Assembly: GCA_046349595.1 (NCBI GenBank)
Contig: JAXMCA010000002.1
Location: forward strand, 1 to 64,000
DNA: 64,000 nt
Direction: 5' to 3'
Source of the DNA: JACRLW01 sp046349595
GTDB taxonomy: Bacteria; Planctomycetota; UBA1135; UBA2386
Shown: positions 40,067-49,284 of the stretch, in pieces
Layout of the letters: every line of letters starts with the position of its first letter
Numbering within the stretch: the first letter of the stretch is position 1
Notes under the pieces: model-generated
The model's input: the letters and a program-made list of their open reading frames with translations, nothing else
Databases searched by the model: none
What the model was told of the DNA's origin: nothing
Program-made: the position numbers and the translations under genes

Positions 40067-41542
40067 GTGCTCCATCCCCGTTGGTCGAAACAGGTCGCCG
40101 CCGCGATGGTGACGGCCGCGCTGGCCGTCTCGCTGTGCGGGCAGTCGAAGGATGCCCAAAAGCCGGCGCCGGCAGGCGAAGACCTGCTGATCACCACGCC
40201 GGACGGCAGCCGCTTCCTCCTGCGCCCCGACACCGTGCACTTCGCCGCGCCGGTGGTGCACTGGGTCACGCTGGTTCCCACCGGACCCGAGGAGGACCCG
40301 GTCGGTGCCGAGGGCCTCGCCCGCGCGATCGTGCGCGCCTCGCTCGACGGCAGCGGCGACACCGGTTCGCTCGACGCCGACCGCGAGATCGAAGCCCTCG
40401 AGACCCTCGATGCGCTGGAGCGGCGCGGCATCTCGAATCGCCGCGCCGAGCAACGCGCGACCGAGGCCGAGCGCAGCGCCGCGCGCGCGGTGGCCGCCTC
40501 GCTCGGCATCCCGGATGCATGGCGTCGGGCCCTCGCCCGCGCCGGGGCGAGCGATGTCGAGCTGCGGGAGATCGACGGCGCGAGCCTGATCCACGTCGCC
40601 CTCCCGACCGACGCGCTCACCGACGTGGCGCTGCTGGTCCGCGAACGCCGCGAGCGCCCGCTGCTGCGCGGCCTCCGCGAGCAGTTCGAGCAGGTGCGCG
40701 CCGAGCTCCTGGCAAGCGCCGCGACCGCCACCGGCAAGATGGCCCGCGAGATCCTCGGGCTGACCTTTCCCGGCGCAGCCGACGCACGCCCGATCCTCGC
40801 CGAGCCCCGCGTGGTGACGCGTGCGGAAGCCGTCGCCGAGTTCATGGCGATCCACTGTCCGAGCCGCGGGCTGCACGTGCTCACCGGTGGTTTCGATCGC
40901 GAGCAGGTCGCCTCCGTGCTGCGTGCGGTCTTCGCGCAGTCGCAGATCGGTCCGACCGCCGACCCACCCGCGCCGGTGCCGTCCGAATCGCGAGGCCGGC
41001 GCTCGGTGCTGCCGGGGGTCGGCGACGACGGCGTGTCGATCGCGTGGCCGATGCCCGACGCGGATCCCGCGATGGTCGTGGCCGCGGCCGAGTGGCTCGC
41101 GGGCGGGCACGACTCGCACCTCGCCTCGGCCCTGCGCGGCGCGGGCTTCGGCGATGTCCAGGTGAGCTACAAGGTCGACATGCCGGCGCGCGCGCGCCCG
41201 GGTCTGCTGGTCGTGCAGGTGGTGGCCGAGCGCCACAACCCGAAGAATCCGGACCTGGAGTCGACGCTCGCGACGATCCTCGACCACGCCGCGGAGCGCG
41301 GACCCGCCGGCCCGGAGGTGACGAGGGTCGAGCTCCGTCTCCGCGTGATGGCCCTGAGCTGGCTGCGCGCACCGCGCGAGTCGTCCTTCGCCCTCGCCGA
41401 GCTGGTGGGCTTGCGCAATCGGCGCCTCGACACGCTCGATGCCGACCCTCCACGCCCGAGCGCGGCGGATCTGATCGCGGTCCTCGAGAAGCTGCGGGCG
41501 CAGAGCCAGCGCACGCTGGTCGTCGCCCAGGAGGGAAGATGA
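40067..41542 (+). CDS. M16-peptidase-like exported protein without zinc motif (1)
   Basis: A 491-aa exported protein, signal peptide ending VSLCGQ. It has the repeating alpha/beta halves of M16 (insulinase/MPP) proteins: an N-terminal PVVHWVTLVPTGP strand, the EGLARAIVRASLDG region where HxxEH should be, and a second half with GVGDDGVSIAWPMPD and SHLASALRGAGF. The zinc-binding HxxEH is replaced by RAIVR-like residues, and no other HxxEH exists in the protein. It overlaps the next gene by ATGA, and the two probably form a heterodimer. The start (GTG) is supported by the signal peptide; ATG 40106 is possible. Confidence 0.8.
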   Translation: MLHPRWSKQVAAAMVTAALAVSLCGQSKDAQKPAPAGEDLLITTPDGSRFLLRPDTVHFAAPVVHWVTLVPTGPEEDPVGAEGLARAIVRASLDGSGDTGSLDADREIEALETLDALERRGISNRRAEQRATEAERSAARAVAASLGIPDAWRRALARAGASDVELREIDGASLIHVALPTDALTDVALLVRERRERPLLRGLREQFEQVRAELLASAATATGKMAREILGLTFPGAADARPILAEPRVVTRAEAVAEFMAIHCPSRGLHVLTGGFDREQVASVLRAVFAQSQIGPTADPPAPVPSESRGRRSVLPGVGDDGVSIAWPMPDADPAMVVAAAEWLAGGHDSHLASALRGAGFGDVQVSYKVDMPARARPGLLVVQVVAERHNPKNPDLESTLATILDHAAERGPAGPEVTRVELRLRVMALSWLRAPRESSFALAELVGLRNRRLDTLDADPPRPSAADLIAVLEKLRAQSQRTLVVAQEGR

Positions 41543-43788
41543 GCATGCGACGAGCGGCTCTCCTCGCCGTGGTGCTCGCCACCGGTGGCTGCTTCTGGTT
41601 GCAGGGCGAGTCCCACGAGACCACCTCGCTCCCCGACCAGAAGCCGAGGAACGACGTGCGTCGGCCACCGACCCAGCCTTCCGCCGACAGCCCGCTCGCG
41701 GAGCCCTCGGTGCCGACCCTCGAGAACACGACGCTTCCCGAGGTCACGTCCGCGAACTGGCGGGAGCTGCTCCCGGAGTACTCGCTGTGGGCCGGAGGCC
41801 TGCGCACCGCGGCGATCCAGTTCAACGGACCGATCGCGTTCCTCGACGTGACCGTCGTGCATCGACGCATCGAGGGTCCGAGCAGCGTGCTCGCGCTGCT
41901 GACCGCGCAACTGGTCGCCGAAGCGCCGCGCGACGGCGGGACCAAGCCGTCGCTGCACCGGCGCATCGTCGATCTCGGCGGCGATCTCGAAGTCGAGGTC
42001 GGACTCGCCCGCACGAGCTTCGCGGTGACGGTTCCCATCGGTCGCATCGATCGCGCGCTCGCCGCCTTCGCCGAGTGCCTGCAGGAAGCGCCCACCACCA
42101 GCGAACGCGTCGACACCTTCCGCGGTCGGATCGTGCGGGAGATCACCGCGACCTGGGCCGCACGCCCCCTCGACACCGCGGTCGACCGCGTGTTGTCGAT
42201 CGAACTGCGCGGACTCGGTGACTGGCTCGCGCGACTCGAGGACGCCACCGCGATCGACGTCGGCCTGTTCCACCGCGAGAACTACACGCCGGATCGCATG
42301 CTGATCTCGCTGGCCTCCGACCGGAACTCCGGCGAGGGGACCAACGCCCTGATCGCGGCCGCCTTCGAGCCCTGGTTGTCGCGCAAGCCGGCCGCGTTGC
42401 CGCAGATGGTGGCGCTGCCGCCCGCGGCGAGCGGTGCGTTCTGGAGCCCCGCGCCGATGCAGCCGCGCTTCGCGGTCGTGCTCGAACTGCCCCCGCCGCA
42501 CGTCCCCGACGCCGCGCTGCTGTCGGTCGCCGCCGAATACCTCGGCGGGCCGGGTGGAGTGGTGGAACGCGCGGTGCGCAGCGTGCTGCCCGACGTCCAG
42601 AGGCTCGAACGCCGGATCCGGACCGATGGCGTGCGCCGGTTCCTGCAGATCGAGTTCGCGACCCCCGAGGACCAGGTCGCCGCGGTGTGGAACGCGATCC
42701 GCGACGCCTACACCGACACCGCCCGCAAGAAGCCCGGTTTGCAGGAGCTGACCGCGGCGGCCGCGCGCGCACGCGTCGCGCTCGGCGAGCAACTCCGCGA
42801 ACCGCGAGCGCTCGTCGATCTCGGCACGCGCGCCGGGATCATCGGCGCACTCCCCACCCACATCGTTGGCGCCGACGGCAAGGAGCTCAGCAAGGCGGAG
42901 GCGTCCGAGGCGTGGCGCGCGTCGATCCATCGACTCGATCAGCCCGAGACGCTCGACCTGGGTCCGACCCTCACCACGCTCGCCGAGCGCAAGCCGCTGT
43001 GCGTGATCCTCGGCGGCGATCCGGCGACCAGTCCGACGCAGGGCTTCTTCGTCGCGGTGCCGGACGCGATCCTGCCCGAATCGCGACGCGCCGCCGTCTC
43101 GGCCGACCTCGTCGCGCAGGAGACGGAGGCCGCCAAGTACATGACGCTCGCGGTCCGCGCGGTGTCCGGTGGCATCCCCGCCATCGTGGTCGGCGGAGTC
43201 GCATCGCGGAGCATCACGCGCTCGGGCCGCGGCCCCGAGGTGGCCGACATCGAGTGGTTCCACTCCGACGGCCGCTTCCGTCGCGTGCGCTACGTGCTGG
43301 CCACGACCATCGAAGTCGTGATCGGCAAGAACGGTGCCACCGAGCGCTGCGGCGCCGAGACGCGTCGACCCGATCCGGACGAGGTCGCCAGCACCCTCGC
43401 ACCGCTGCGGCGTCATCCGCTGCTCCTGCTCTCGGAGTGGTCGGCCGGCAAGAGCAAGTACCGCCTGGTGTCGAAGCGCGAACACGACGGCCGCGAACTC
43501 GCGGTGCTCGAACGCATGAACGACGGCGGCGAACCGTTGCGCCTGATGGTCGACGCCGAGACCGGACTGCCGCGCGTCGTCACCTACCACGAGGACCGCC
43601 CGAACGGCCGCGTCTACGTGCGCGACGAATGGCGCGACTACCGCGACATCGGCTCCGGCGTGCGCGCACCGCACCACCGGACGACCTTCTTCGACGACGG
43701 CAACCACGGCCTCGTCACCACCTGGAGCGACTTCGCGGCGATCGCCCCGAGTGCGGAGCTGCTCACGCCGGGTGGGCCGTTGCGCTGA
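41539..43788 (+). CDS. M16-peptidase-like lipoprotein without zinc motif (2)
   Basis: A 749-aa protein with a lipoprotein-like signal (MSMRRAALLAVVLATGGC). Residues about 80-520 follow the M16 fold (FLDVTVVHRRIEGPSSV, LLTAQLVAEAPRDGG in place of HxxEH, then AALLSVAAEYLGGPGGVVERAVR). Residues about 560-749 add a LolA/outer-membrane-lipoprotein-sorting-like beta domain (SKREHDGRELAVLERMND, VDAETGLPRVVTYHED, and a DYRDIGSGVRAP strand). No HxxEH is present anywhere. It overlaps the preceding M16-like gene, so both subunits of the presumed pair lack the active-site motif. A binding, export or chaperone role seems more likely than proteolysis. Confidence 0.8.
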   Translation: MSMRRAALLAVVLATGGCFWLQGESHETTSLPDQKPRNDVRRPPTQPSADSPLAEPSVPTLENTTLPEVTSANWRELLPEYSLWAGGLRTAAIQFNGPIAFLDVTVVHRRIEGPSSVLALLTAQLVAEAPRDGGTKPSLHRRIVDLGGDLEVEVGLARTSFAVTVPIGRIDRALAAFAECLQEAPTTSERVDTFRGRIVREITATWAARPLDTAVDRVLSIELRGLGDWLARLEDATAIDVGLFHRENYTPDRMLISLASDRNSGEGTNALIAAAFEPWLSRKPAALPQMVALPPAASGAFWSPAPMQPRFAVVLELPPPHVPDAALLSVAAEYLGGPGGVVERAVRSVLPDVQRLERRIRTDGVRRFLQIEFATPEDQVAAVWNAIRDAYTDTARKKPGLQELTAAAARARVALGEQLREPRALVDLGTRAGIIGALPTHIVGADGKELSKAEASEAWRASIHRLDQPETLDLGPTLTTLAERKPLCVILGGDPATSPTQGFFVAVPDAILPESRRAAVSADLVAQETEAAKYMTLAVRAVSGGIPAIVVGGVASRSITRSGRGPEVADIEWFHSDGRFRRVRYVLATTIEVVIGKNGATERCGAETRRPDPDEVASTLAPLRRHPLLLLSEWSAGKSKYRLVSKREHDGRELAVLERMNDGGEPLRLMVDAETGLPRVVTYHEDRPNGRVYVRDEWRDYRDIGSGVRAPHHRTTFFDDGNHGLVTTWSDFAAIAPSAELLTPGGPLR

Positions 43789-43814
43789 GCGGTGCGCGCG
43801 ACCGACGCCTCCGA

Positions 43815-44411
43815 TCAGGTCGCCTGGGCCAGTCGTTCCAGTGCCCGCAAGCAGCCCGCAAGACTCGGACAGTGGTGCGCAGCAGTGCGGGGCCGCCACG
43901 CGTCGCGCATGAACTCGTCGATCTGCCCGAGGTATCCAGGCCCGACGCGTGCAGTGCTCGACTCGCGAGGAACGATGTCCTTGCGGATCTCCGGCCGACG
44001 GGACGCGCGCGCGAGTTCGATCAGGACCAGTTTGGGTGAACGCACCGTCTCGGGTTGCCGCGGGATCCTCGCGGACGGAACGCCGAGCCATCTTGCAGCG
44101 CGTTCGCGATCGCCGGGCAACCACGCCTCGACGGAGTGGACTGCGATGCGAAGGCACATTCGCGCACTCGGTTGCGGGAGGATCCGCCGCTTCAGTTCAG
44201 GGGCGCATTCGGCATCCTGGTCGAGATCTCGCAGAACGAACCACGGAGACCACAGCGCGGCTCGATTCCACTTCGCGAGTCGAGCGTCGATGAGCGGCTT
44301 CCCTCCGCGGCCGTACACCTGCCCCACGGGCAGTCCCACTTCGGCCAGGAGTCGGCGAACGACCGGTTCGTCGGTGACGCCTTCGACGGCGAGATGGACC
44401 GGCGTGAGCAA
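43815..44411 (-). CDS. TOPRIM-like nuclease partner of an AAA ATPase (DUF4276-like)
   Basis: A 198-aa protein. The start has a TOPRIM-type strand and acidic residue (HLAVEGVTDEPVVRRLLAEVG); VLRDLDQDAEC near residue 62 supplies the DxD motif; and VHSVEAWLPGD is a conserved acidic segment of DUF4276/DUF4435-like proteins. This would be a metal-dependent nuclease. It follows the ATPase by 3 bp and begins with TTG. The pair resembles split OLD-family and related anti-phage systems, where the ATPase senses and the TOPRIM protein cuts. Which defence class it belongs to cannot be said from these motifs alone. Confidence 0.75.
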   Translation of the reverse strand: MLTPVHLAVEGVTDEPVVRRLLAEVGLPVGQVYGRGGKPLIDARLAKWNRAALWSPWFVLRDLDQDAECAPELKRRILPQPSARMCLRIAVHSVEAWLPGDRERAARWLGVPSARIPRQPETVRSPKLVLIELARASRRPEIRKDIVPRESSTARVGPGYLGQIDEFMRDAWRPRTAAHHCPSLAGCLRALERLAQAT

Positions 44412-44414
44412 GGG

Positions 44415-45554
44415 TCAGGCGTCGAACAGGGTCAGTTGATGAGCATCGCGCGGCAGTGAACGTGGGATCACCGCCTCTGCCAGTGGGATCCCGGCCTCGA
44501 GAAGTTCACGGATCTGCCGGTCGTCAGCCGCCATGTGCACCACGGTCCCATCGTCGGTCGGCTCCAGCAGCAAGACCTCCTCCGCTCCGATGCCCTCGTC
44601 GCGGAGTAGCTCCGGTGAGTGCGTGCTGAGGATCACCTGCCTCCCGTGCTTGCGGTTCAGCCGGTGCAGCATCTGCGGAATGTGGCGGACGACTGCAGTG
44701 TGCAGGGACAGCTCCGGTTCCTCGAGCAGCAGCGGAGACGTGCCGTCCAGGAAACTCCACAGGAGCCCGAGCAACCGCAGCGTGCCGTCGGAGAACTGCT
44801 CCTCCGACTGCCATCCGGCATCGGGGCGCCAATGGCGATACAAGCCCAACAGATGCGAGGTCCCGGTCGCGGGATCGCGTTCCAACTTCAGCTCCACGAG
44901 TTGGGGCACCGCAACCGCGAGAGCACGACGGATCTTCGTCAGGCGACTCCCCAGCGTCCGCTTCTTCGTCCTTGCGAGTTGCTCGAGGAAGTCACCACCG
45001 AATGGATCCCGGTCGCGCCCAACGGAACGCTCCGGCTCACGGATCAACTGCGGGATCACGTGCAGGTAGCGGATCTCCGCCAGGAACTCGGCGAGCGCCC
45101 GGAACTTCTGGTTGCGACTGACCTGCTCGAGATGCGTCTGCGTGAGCAATGCCGCGTCGGACCGATCCTCGTCATCGGGCCGGAACAGCACGGTTTCTCC
45201 GCCCCGTCGCACCGACTCCCGCTCGACGAAGAATGGGCGCTTCTTGTCACGGTTGAACGCGAGTTCGTAGTCCCAGTCGATCTCGCCGAGCCGCACCGAG
45301 ACCCGGATCACGACTGTCGAATTCTTGCGGGCGTGCAAGGAACGGATCTGACTGACTCCGCGCCGCGACGGATGTTCGATGGCTCGCGCCAAACCGCCGC
45401 CAGGCTCCGCGACGGCTCGCAGGAAACGCAGGGCATCCAGCAGGTTCGACTTCCCGGCAGCGTTCGGTCCGACCAGGAACACGCGCTCTCCGAGCGGCAC
45501 GTCGAGTTCGCGGAAGTTCCTCCAGTTCTCGAGATGGAGCCGTGTGAATCGCAT
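44415..45554 (-). CDS. AAA ATPase (RecF/OLD-like, AAA_15/21)
   Basis: A 379-aa SMC-like ATPase. The Walker A GPNAAGKSN is near residue 28, with an FSDGTLRLLGLL signature-like helix, Walker B PLLLEEPELSLH near 275 and ILSTHSPELL with the switch His. The middle third is unusual and helical, with RTKKRTLGSRLTKIR. The 12-residue longer start at 45590 is possible, but MRFTRLHLENWRNF starts directly at the first strand and has TATGCT 13 nt upstream. Together with the downstream TOPRIM protein it forms a two-gene unit. RecF-like DNA repair is the alternative, but the pairing favours OLD-like defence. Confidence 0.85.
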   Translation of the reverse strand: MRFTRLHLENWRNFRELDVPLGERVFLVGPNAAGKSNLLDALRFLRAVAEPGGGLARAIEHPSRRGVSQIRSLHARKNSTVVIRVSVRLGEIDWDYELAFNRDKKRPFFVERESVRRGGETVLFRPDDEDRSDAALLTQTHLEQVSRNQKFRALAEFLAEIRYLHVIPQLIREPERSVGRDRDPFGGDFLEQLARTKKRTLGSRLTKIRRALAVAVPQLVELKLERDPATGTSHLLGLYRHWRPDAGWQSEEQFSDGTLRLLGLLWSFLDGTSPLLLEEPELSLHTAVVRHIPQMLHRLNRKHGRQVILSTHSPELLRDEGIGAEEVLLLEPTDDGTVVHMAADDRQIRELLEAGIPLAEAVIPRSLPRDAHQLTLFDA

Positions 45555-45713
45555 CGAAGGCCGCGGGAGCATAGGAAGGAGGTCCGACATCAGCGAGCGT
45601 GGCCGCCGAATCCCGCCTCACGATCGGGTCGGCGGGGCAGGTGGACCTTCCCCCGGATTGTTTTGCTTCGATGTGATGTCGATGCTCCCCACCGCGAATC
45701 TTCCGCCACACGG

Positions 45714-46238
45714 ATGGACCAGGATTCGCTCCAGGAACTGATCGCGCGTCACAGCCGGCTGATCCGTCACGTCGCCTGCGCGTGGTGCCGGGATGCGACG
45801 GACCGCGAGGACGTGGTGCAGGAGGTGCTGGTGCAGCTGTGGCGAAGCGCCGAGCGCTACGACCCGCGCTTCGCCGAGACGACCTGGGTCTATCGCATCG
45901 CGCTCAACGTGGCGATCTCGTTCCACCGGCGCGAGTCGCGGCACCGCGTGCGTCGCACCACGCTCGACGACGCCGCGGACCGGATGCCGGAGCCCGCGGC
46001 CTCCGAAGAAGGCGAGCGCGTCGAGCGGCTGAGAGCCGCTCTCGACCGGCTACCCGCGATCGAGAAGGCGCTCGTGCTGCTGCATCTCGACGGCAACGAC
46101 CACTCCACCATCGCCGACGTGATGGGGATCTCGGTGTCCAACGTCGGCACACGGCTGGCTCGCATCCGCAACAAGCTCCGCGACCGACTCAGCGGACGCG
46201 GTGGCGATCCGAAGGGAACCGAACATGGAAGTCGATGA
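45714..46238 (+). CDS. ECF-type RNA polymerase sigma factor
   Basis: A 174-aa sigma70-family protein with only regions 2 and 4. Region 2: RHVACAWCRDATDREDVVQEVLVQLWRS and TTWVYRIALNVAISFHRR. Region 4: RLPAIEKALVLLHLDGNDHSTIADVMGISVSNVGTRLARIRNKL with its helix-turn-helix. The downstream gene overlaps its 3' end by 14 bp and encodes a membrane protein that could be its anti-sigma factor. The start is ATG 45714; an in-frame extension upstream overlaps the ATPase region and is rejected. Confidence 0.92.
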   Translation: MDQDSLQELIARHSRLIRHVACAWCRDATDREDVVQEVLVQLWRSAERYDPRFAETTWVYRIALNVAISFHRRESRHRVRRTTLDDAADRMPEPAASEEGERVERLRAALDRLPAIEKALVLLHLDGNDHSTIADVMGISVSNVGTRLARIRNKLRDRLSGRGGDPKGTEHGSR

Positions 46239-46905
46239 ACTCCGCGCCGAGTGGACGGCGCATCTCCGTCAGGTCGAGTCGCGGCTGCGCATCGACGAAC
46301 GAGCCCTGCGCCGCATGCTGGGTGACGACGTCCGGCGCATCCTGCGCCGTTCGATCGCGGCGAACGCGGTTGGTTTCGGCGCGATCCTCGCCCTGACCTA
46401 CGCGGTCGCTCGCGTGTTCGGAGCCCACCTCGACGATCCCGGCTACCTCCTGTGCGGTGGGGTCACGCTGCTCGGACTGGTCGCGCTGCTCGTGGCGCGA
46501 CTGCGGTTGGTGATCGCCGCGTCGGGAATCCGCTTCGACGCCGCGGTGTCCGTCGCGCAGTCTCGCATCGAGCTCCTGCGGCGCTGCGAGTACCGCACGA
46601 TCGCGGGGGCCCTGTGGTGGGGATGCGTAATCTGGCTGCCACTCGCCCTGCTCGGTCTCGAAGCGGTCCTCGGAGCCCCGTTGCTGGGGCGCGTGCCGCA
46701 ACCCTGGCTGTACGCCAACGTGGGTTTCGGTGTCGTGCTGCTGCTGATCGGCCGCGCGCTGTCGCGACGCTTCGTCGAGAGTCGCTTCGAGTCCCCCTTC
46801 GCTCGACGAATCGTCGACGCGCTGTCGGGGAAGGGATTGCGCGAGGCCACACGACGCCTCGACGAGATCGGCGAGTTGACGGCCGCCGACCATCCTCCGG
46901 CCTGA
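46225..46905 (+). CDS. Membrane protein, candidate anti-sigma factor
   Basis: A 226-aa protein. A soluble N-terminal ~45 residues (EWTAHLRQVESRLRIDERALRRML, predicted helical) is followed by four hydrophobic helices (NAVGFGAILALTYAVARVFG, LLCGGVTLLGLVALLVARL, TIAGALWWGCVIWLPLALLGL, ANVGFGVVLLLIGRAL) and a basic tail. Overlap with the ECF gene suggests co-translation and a direct partnership. It lacks the HxxxCxxC zinc motif of classic ZAS anti-sigma factors, so the anti-sigma call rests on context. Confidence 0.75.
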   Translation: MEVDELRAEWTAHLRQVESRLRIDERALRRMLGDDVRRILRRSIAANAVGFGAILALTYAVARVFGAHLDDPGYLLCGGVTLLGLVALLVARLRLVIAASGIRFDAAVSVAQSRIELLRRCEYRTIAGALWWGCVIWLPLALLGLEAVLGAPLLGRVPQPWLYANVGFGVVLLLIGRALSRRFVESRFESPFARRIVDALSGKGLREATRRLDEIGELTAADHPPA

Positions 46906-47001
46906 GCGACGCTCCCGCGCCACGGGTTCCGGATCGGGACCGCGCACCCAAGCTCGCTGTCCAGGAAGTCGACACAGGGATCGGTACAGCCAGGAGGTGA
47001 G

Positions 47002-48207
47002 ATGCTCCGTCATCCGGCATCCGATCGTCACAGCGAGCGCGGCACGGCCGTCGTCCTCGCCTTGTTCTTCCTGATCATCGCGGTCGGAGTGATCTACTCC
47101 GGCGTGCTCAACGGCGAGACGCTGCGGCGCGAGACGGACACCCAGTTCCGTTCCCGTGCGCAGGCGACGCAGTTCGCGCGCTCGGGGATGGTCGAGGCGA
47201 TCTCGTGGTTCCGTCGTCAGTCCTCGCAACCGGTGCTGAGCTTCTCGCCGCAACTCGATGTCGTCGCCAATCCCCCGGTGCTCGACACCGACGCTCCGGA
47301 ACTCGGCCTGGTGCGTGAGTTCCGCATCGGTGGTCGACTGTGGGGTCGCTACGAGGTGTGGAAGGAGTGGGCCGCGGATCCCGATCCGCTGCGCCTGCAA
47401 TTGCGCCGGCAGATCTGCGCGATCGACGTCTCCAACGAACGCAGCGGAGCGAACGACGGGACCGCCTGGCGACTCCGCACGGTGGGCTACGTGTTCGACC
47501 GCGACGACGACACGCTCCCCTTCGACCAGAGCCCCAATCGCATCCAGGCCCGTCAGCTCGTCGAGGGCGAGATCATCCGCCTGCGCCTGACACCGCCGGG
47601 CGCCGCAGCGATCTGCACGCGCGATGCGAGCCTGGTCTCGATCGCCGCACACGTGGAGGTCGACGGTCACGCGACCGGGGCGGGCCTCTACACGCGGCAG
47701 GGCACCGGCTCGCCGAATCTCGTCGGCACGCTCTCCGGTCAACCGGGCTTCCTCGCCGACGCCAACTACGCGTGTTCCGTGCAGTCGGTCTTCGGCTGCT
47801 CGCAGCGCGACCTGATCGAGGCCGCCGATCTCCTCGTGCAGCAGGACACCGGCATCCCCGTGCCGCTGCCGGGCAACACCCTGGTGGTGATCGACTCCGG
47901 TCCGGTGACCTTCGACGCGTCGAGGCCGCTGCGCGGCACCGCCGTGGTCTACGTCAAGGGCGACGTGACCATCGCCGCGGGCAGCGCATCCTCGTTCAAC
48001 GGTCTGCTGTTCGTCGACGGCAATCTGTCCGTCGCCGCTCCTGCGGATCTCGGCGGATCGATCGTCGTGAGCGACGGGCATCGCTTCGACACCTCCGCAG
48101 CCGGCGACTGGGTGCACGTCAACTACGACCCGGATGTGCTCGACACGCTGCGCCGCGAGATCGGTCAGTACCGCCTGCTCGGCGCGATGCGCCCTCTCGG
48201 GTCGTGA
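47002..48207 (+). CDS. PilX-like type IV pilus minor-component protein
   Basis: A 401-aa protein with a strong AGGAGGTGAG ribosome site before ATG. The N-terminus has a PilX-type anchor: a short basic leader (DRHSERG), a hydrophobic helix (TAVVLALFFLIIAVGVIYSGVL) and an amphipathic continuation ETLRRETDTQFRSRAQATQFARSG. The C-terminal third has regular beta turns (VVYVKGDVTIAAGSASSFNGLLF, then NLSVAAPADLGGSIVV), like a beta-helix. Probably exported by a type IV pilus or type II secretion machinery encoded elsewhere. It lies 96 bp after the putative anti-sigma gene. Confidence 0.78.
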   Translation: MLRHPASDRHSERGTAVVLALFFLIIAVGVIYSGVLNGETLRRETDTQFRSRAQATQFARSGMVEAISWFRRQSSQPVLSFSPQLDVVANPPVLDTDAPELGLVREFRIGGRLWGRYEVWKEWAADPDPLRLQLRRQICAIDVSNERSGANDGTAWRLRTVGYVFDRDDDTLPFDQSPNRIQARQLVEGEIIRLRLTPPGAAAICTRDASLVSIAAHVEVDGHATGAGLYTRQGTGSPNLVGTLSGQPGFLADANYACSVQSVFGCSQRDLIEAADLLVQQDTGIPVPLPGNTLVVIDSGPVTFDASRPLRGTAVVYVKGDVTIAAGSASSFNGLLFVDGNLSVAAPADLGGSIVVSDGHRFDTSAAGDWVHVNYDPDVLDTLRREIGQYRLLGAMRPLGS

Positions 48208-49284
48208 TCAACCTTCGCCGCGTGCCGCACGACGCACCGCGTCGATCGGCACCGCGCGCGACTCACGACCGCAACCGCGCACGGTGGTCGCGCGCAGGAG
48301 CGAGTCGAGGATCGCCTGTTCGGTCGCGTCCGCGACGGCGACGAACAGACCCGACATCGCATCGTTGGCGAGCAGCGGACGGTTCCGCGCCGTCGAGAAC
48401 GCGATCGCGTAGTCGCCGCTGCCGTTGCTGAACGAGGCGCCGATGCGCGCCATGCCGGCGAAGGCGCGGGTCGCGAGACGCTGCAGGTTGCGCGCGTCGA
48501 GCGGCGCATCGGTCGCGATCACGATCATGCAGGAGCCACGATCGGCGGGCGGTTCCGCGACGGGCGGCAGTTCGTGACCGAGCACGCGGAGCCGGCCGCC
48601 GAAGTTGCTCTGGACGAGGACGCCCACGGTGAAGCCGTCGACGCTGCGGGAGCTGGTGCCGATGCCGCCCTTGAAGCCGAGGCAGCTCGTTCCGGTCCCG
48701 GCTCCCACGCTTCCGCCGTCGAAGGGGCCGTCGGTGGCGGTCGCGATCGCACGCAGGACGTCGTCGCCACGGACGTGCCGTCCGCGGATGTCATTGAGAC
48801 GCGCATCATTGGTCTCGCCGACGACCACGTTGACCGAGCGCACGTCCTCGTTGCCCGGCTGTGTGAGGGTCCAACCGACCAGCGCATCCATCACGGTGCC
48901 GACGCTCAACGTGTTGGTGAGCGCGATCGGACTCTCGAGTTCGCCGAGTTCCGCGACCTGCGTGGAGCCGACCAGCTTGCCGAAGCCGTTCTGCACCGCG
49001 ATCGCGGCCGGGACCTTGTCGCGGAAGGGATTGCCCGCGTGCGGAAGGATCACGGTCACGCCGGTGCGGACGTCCTCCCCTTCGACGCGGGTGCAGTGCC
49101 CGACGCGCACGCCGCGCACGTCGGTGATCGCGTCGAGCGGACCGCTCACGAGGGTCCCGACATGGATGTCGAGATCGGAGGGTCGCGCGCGGGTCATGGA
49201 GCCGGCGGTTGTCGGGGCGACCGGTGCAGGTGCGCCGCAAGCGGCGATGCAGCCGATGAACAGCAGCGTCGCGCGCACTCGCAT
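48208..49284 (-). CDS. P1/DmpA family beta-aminopeptidase, lipoprotein
   Basis: A 358-aa N-terminal-nucleophile hydrolase of the DmpA/BapA type. The signal MRVRATLLFIGCIAACG suggests a lipoprotein. The conserved self-processing site is present in VGAGTGTSCLGFKGGIGTSSR, split as G-T-S-C: the Ser after Thr becomes the nucleophile once the chain is cut. Other family parts: DVRGVRVGHCT, TVILPHAGNPF, and AIALTNTLSVG-like PIALTNTLSVGTVMDAL. It would release N-terminal D- or beta-amino acids outside the cytoplasm. Its ATG overlaps the upstream barrel gene's stop by 1 nt. Confidence 0.9.
   Translation of the reverse strand: MRVRATLLFIGCIAACGAPAPVAPTTAGSMTRARPSDLDIHVGTLVSGPLDAITDVRGVRVGHCTRVEGEDVRTGVTVILPHAGNPFRDKVPAAIAVQNGFGKLVGSTQVAELGELESPIALTNTLSVGTVMDALVGWTLTQPGNEDVRSVNVVVGETNDARLNDIRGRHVRGDDVLRAIATATDGPFDGGSVGAGTGTSCLGFKGGIGTSSRSVDGFTVGVLVQSNFGGRLRVLGHELPPVAEPPADRGSCMIVIATDAPLDARNLQRLATRAFAGMARIGASFSNGSGDYAIAFSTARNRPLLANDAMSGLFVAVADATEQAILDSLLRATTVRGCGRESRAVPIDAVRRAARGEG

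Noticed and set aside
43815..45590. Naming the ATPase-TOPRIM pair PARIS or Gabija
   Set aside because: Gabija has the ATPase and TOPRIM in one chain, and PARIS has a DUF4435 effector. The motifs here fit neither clearly, so no name is given.
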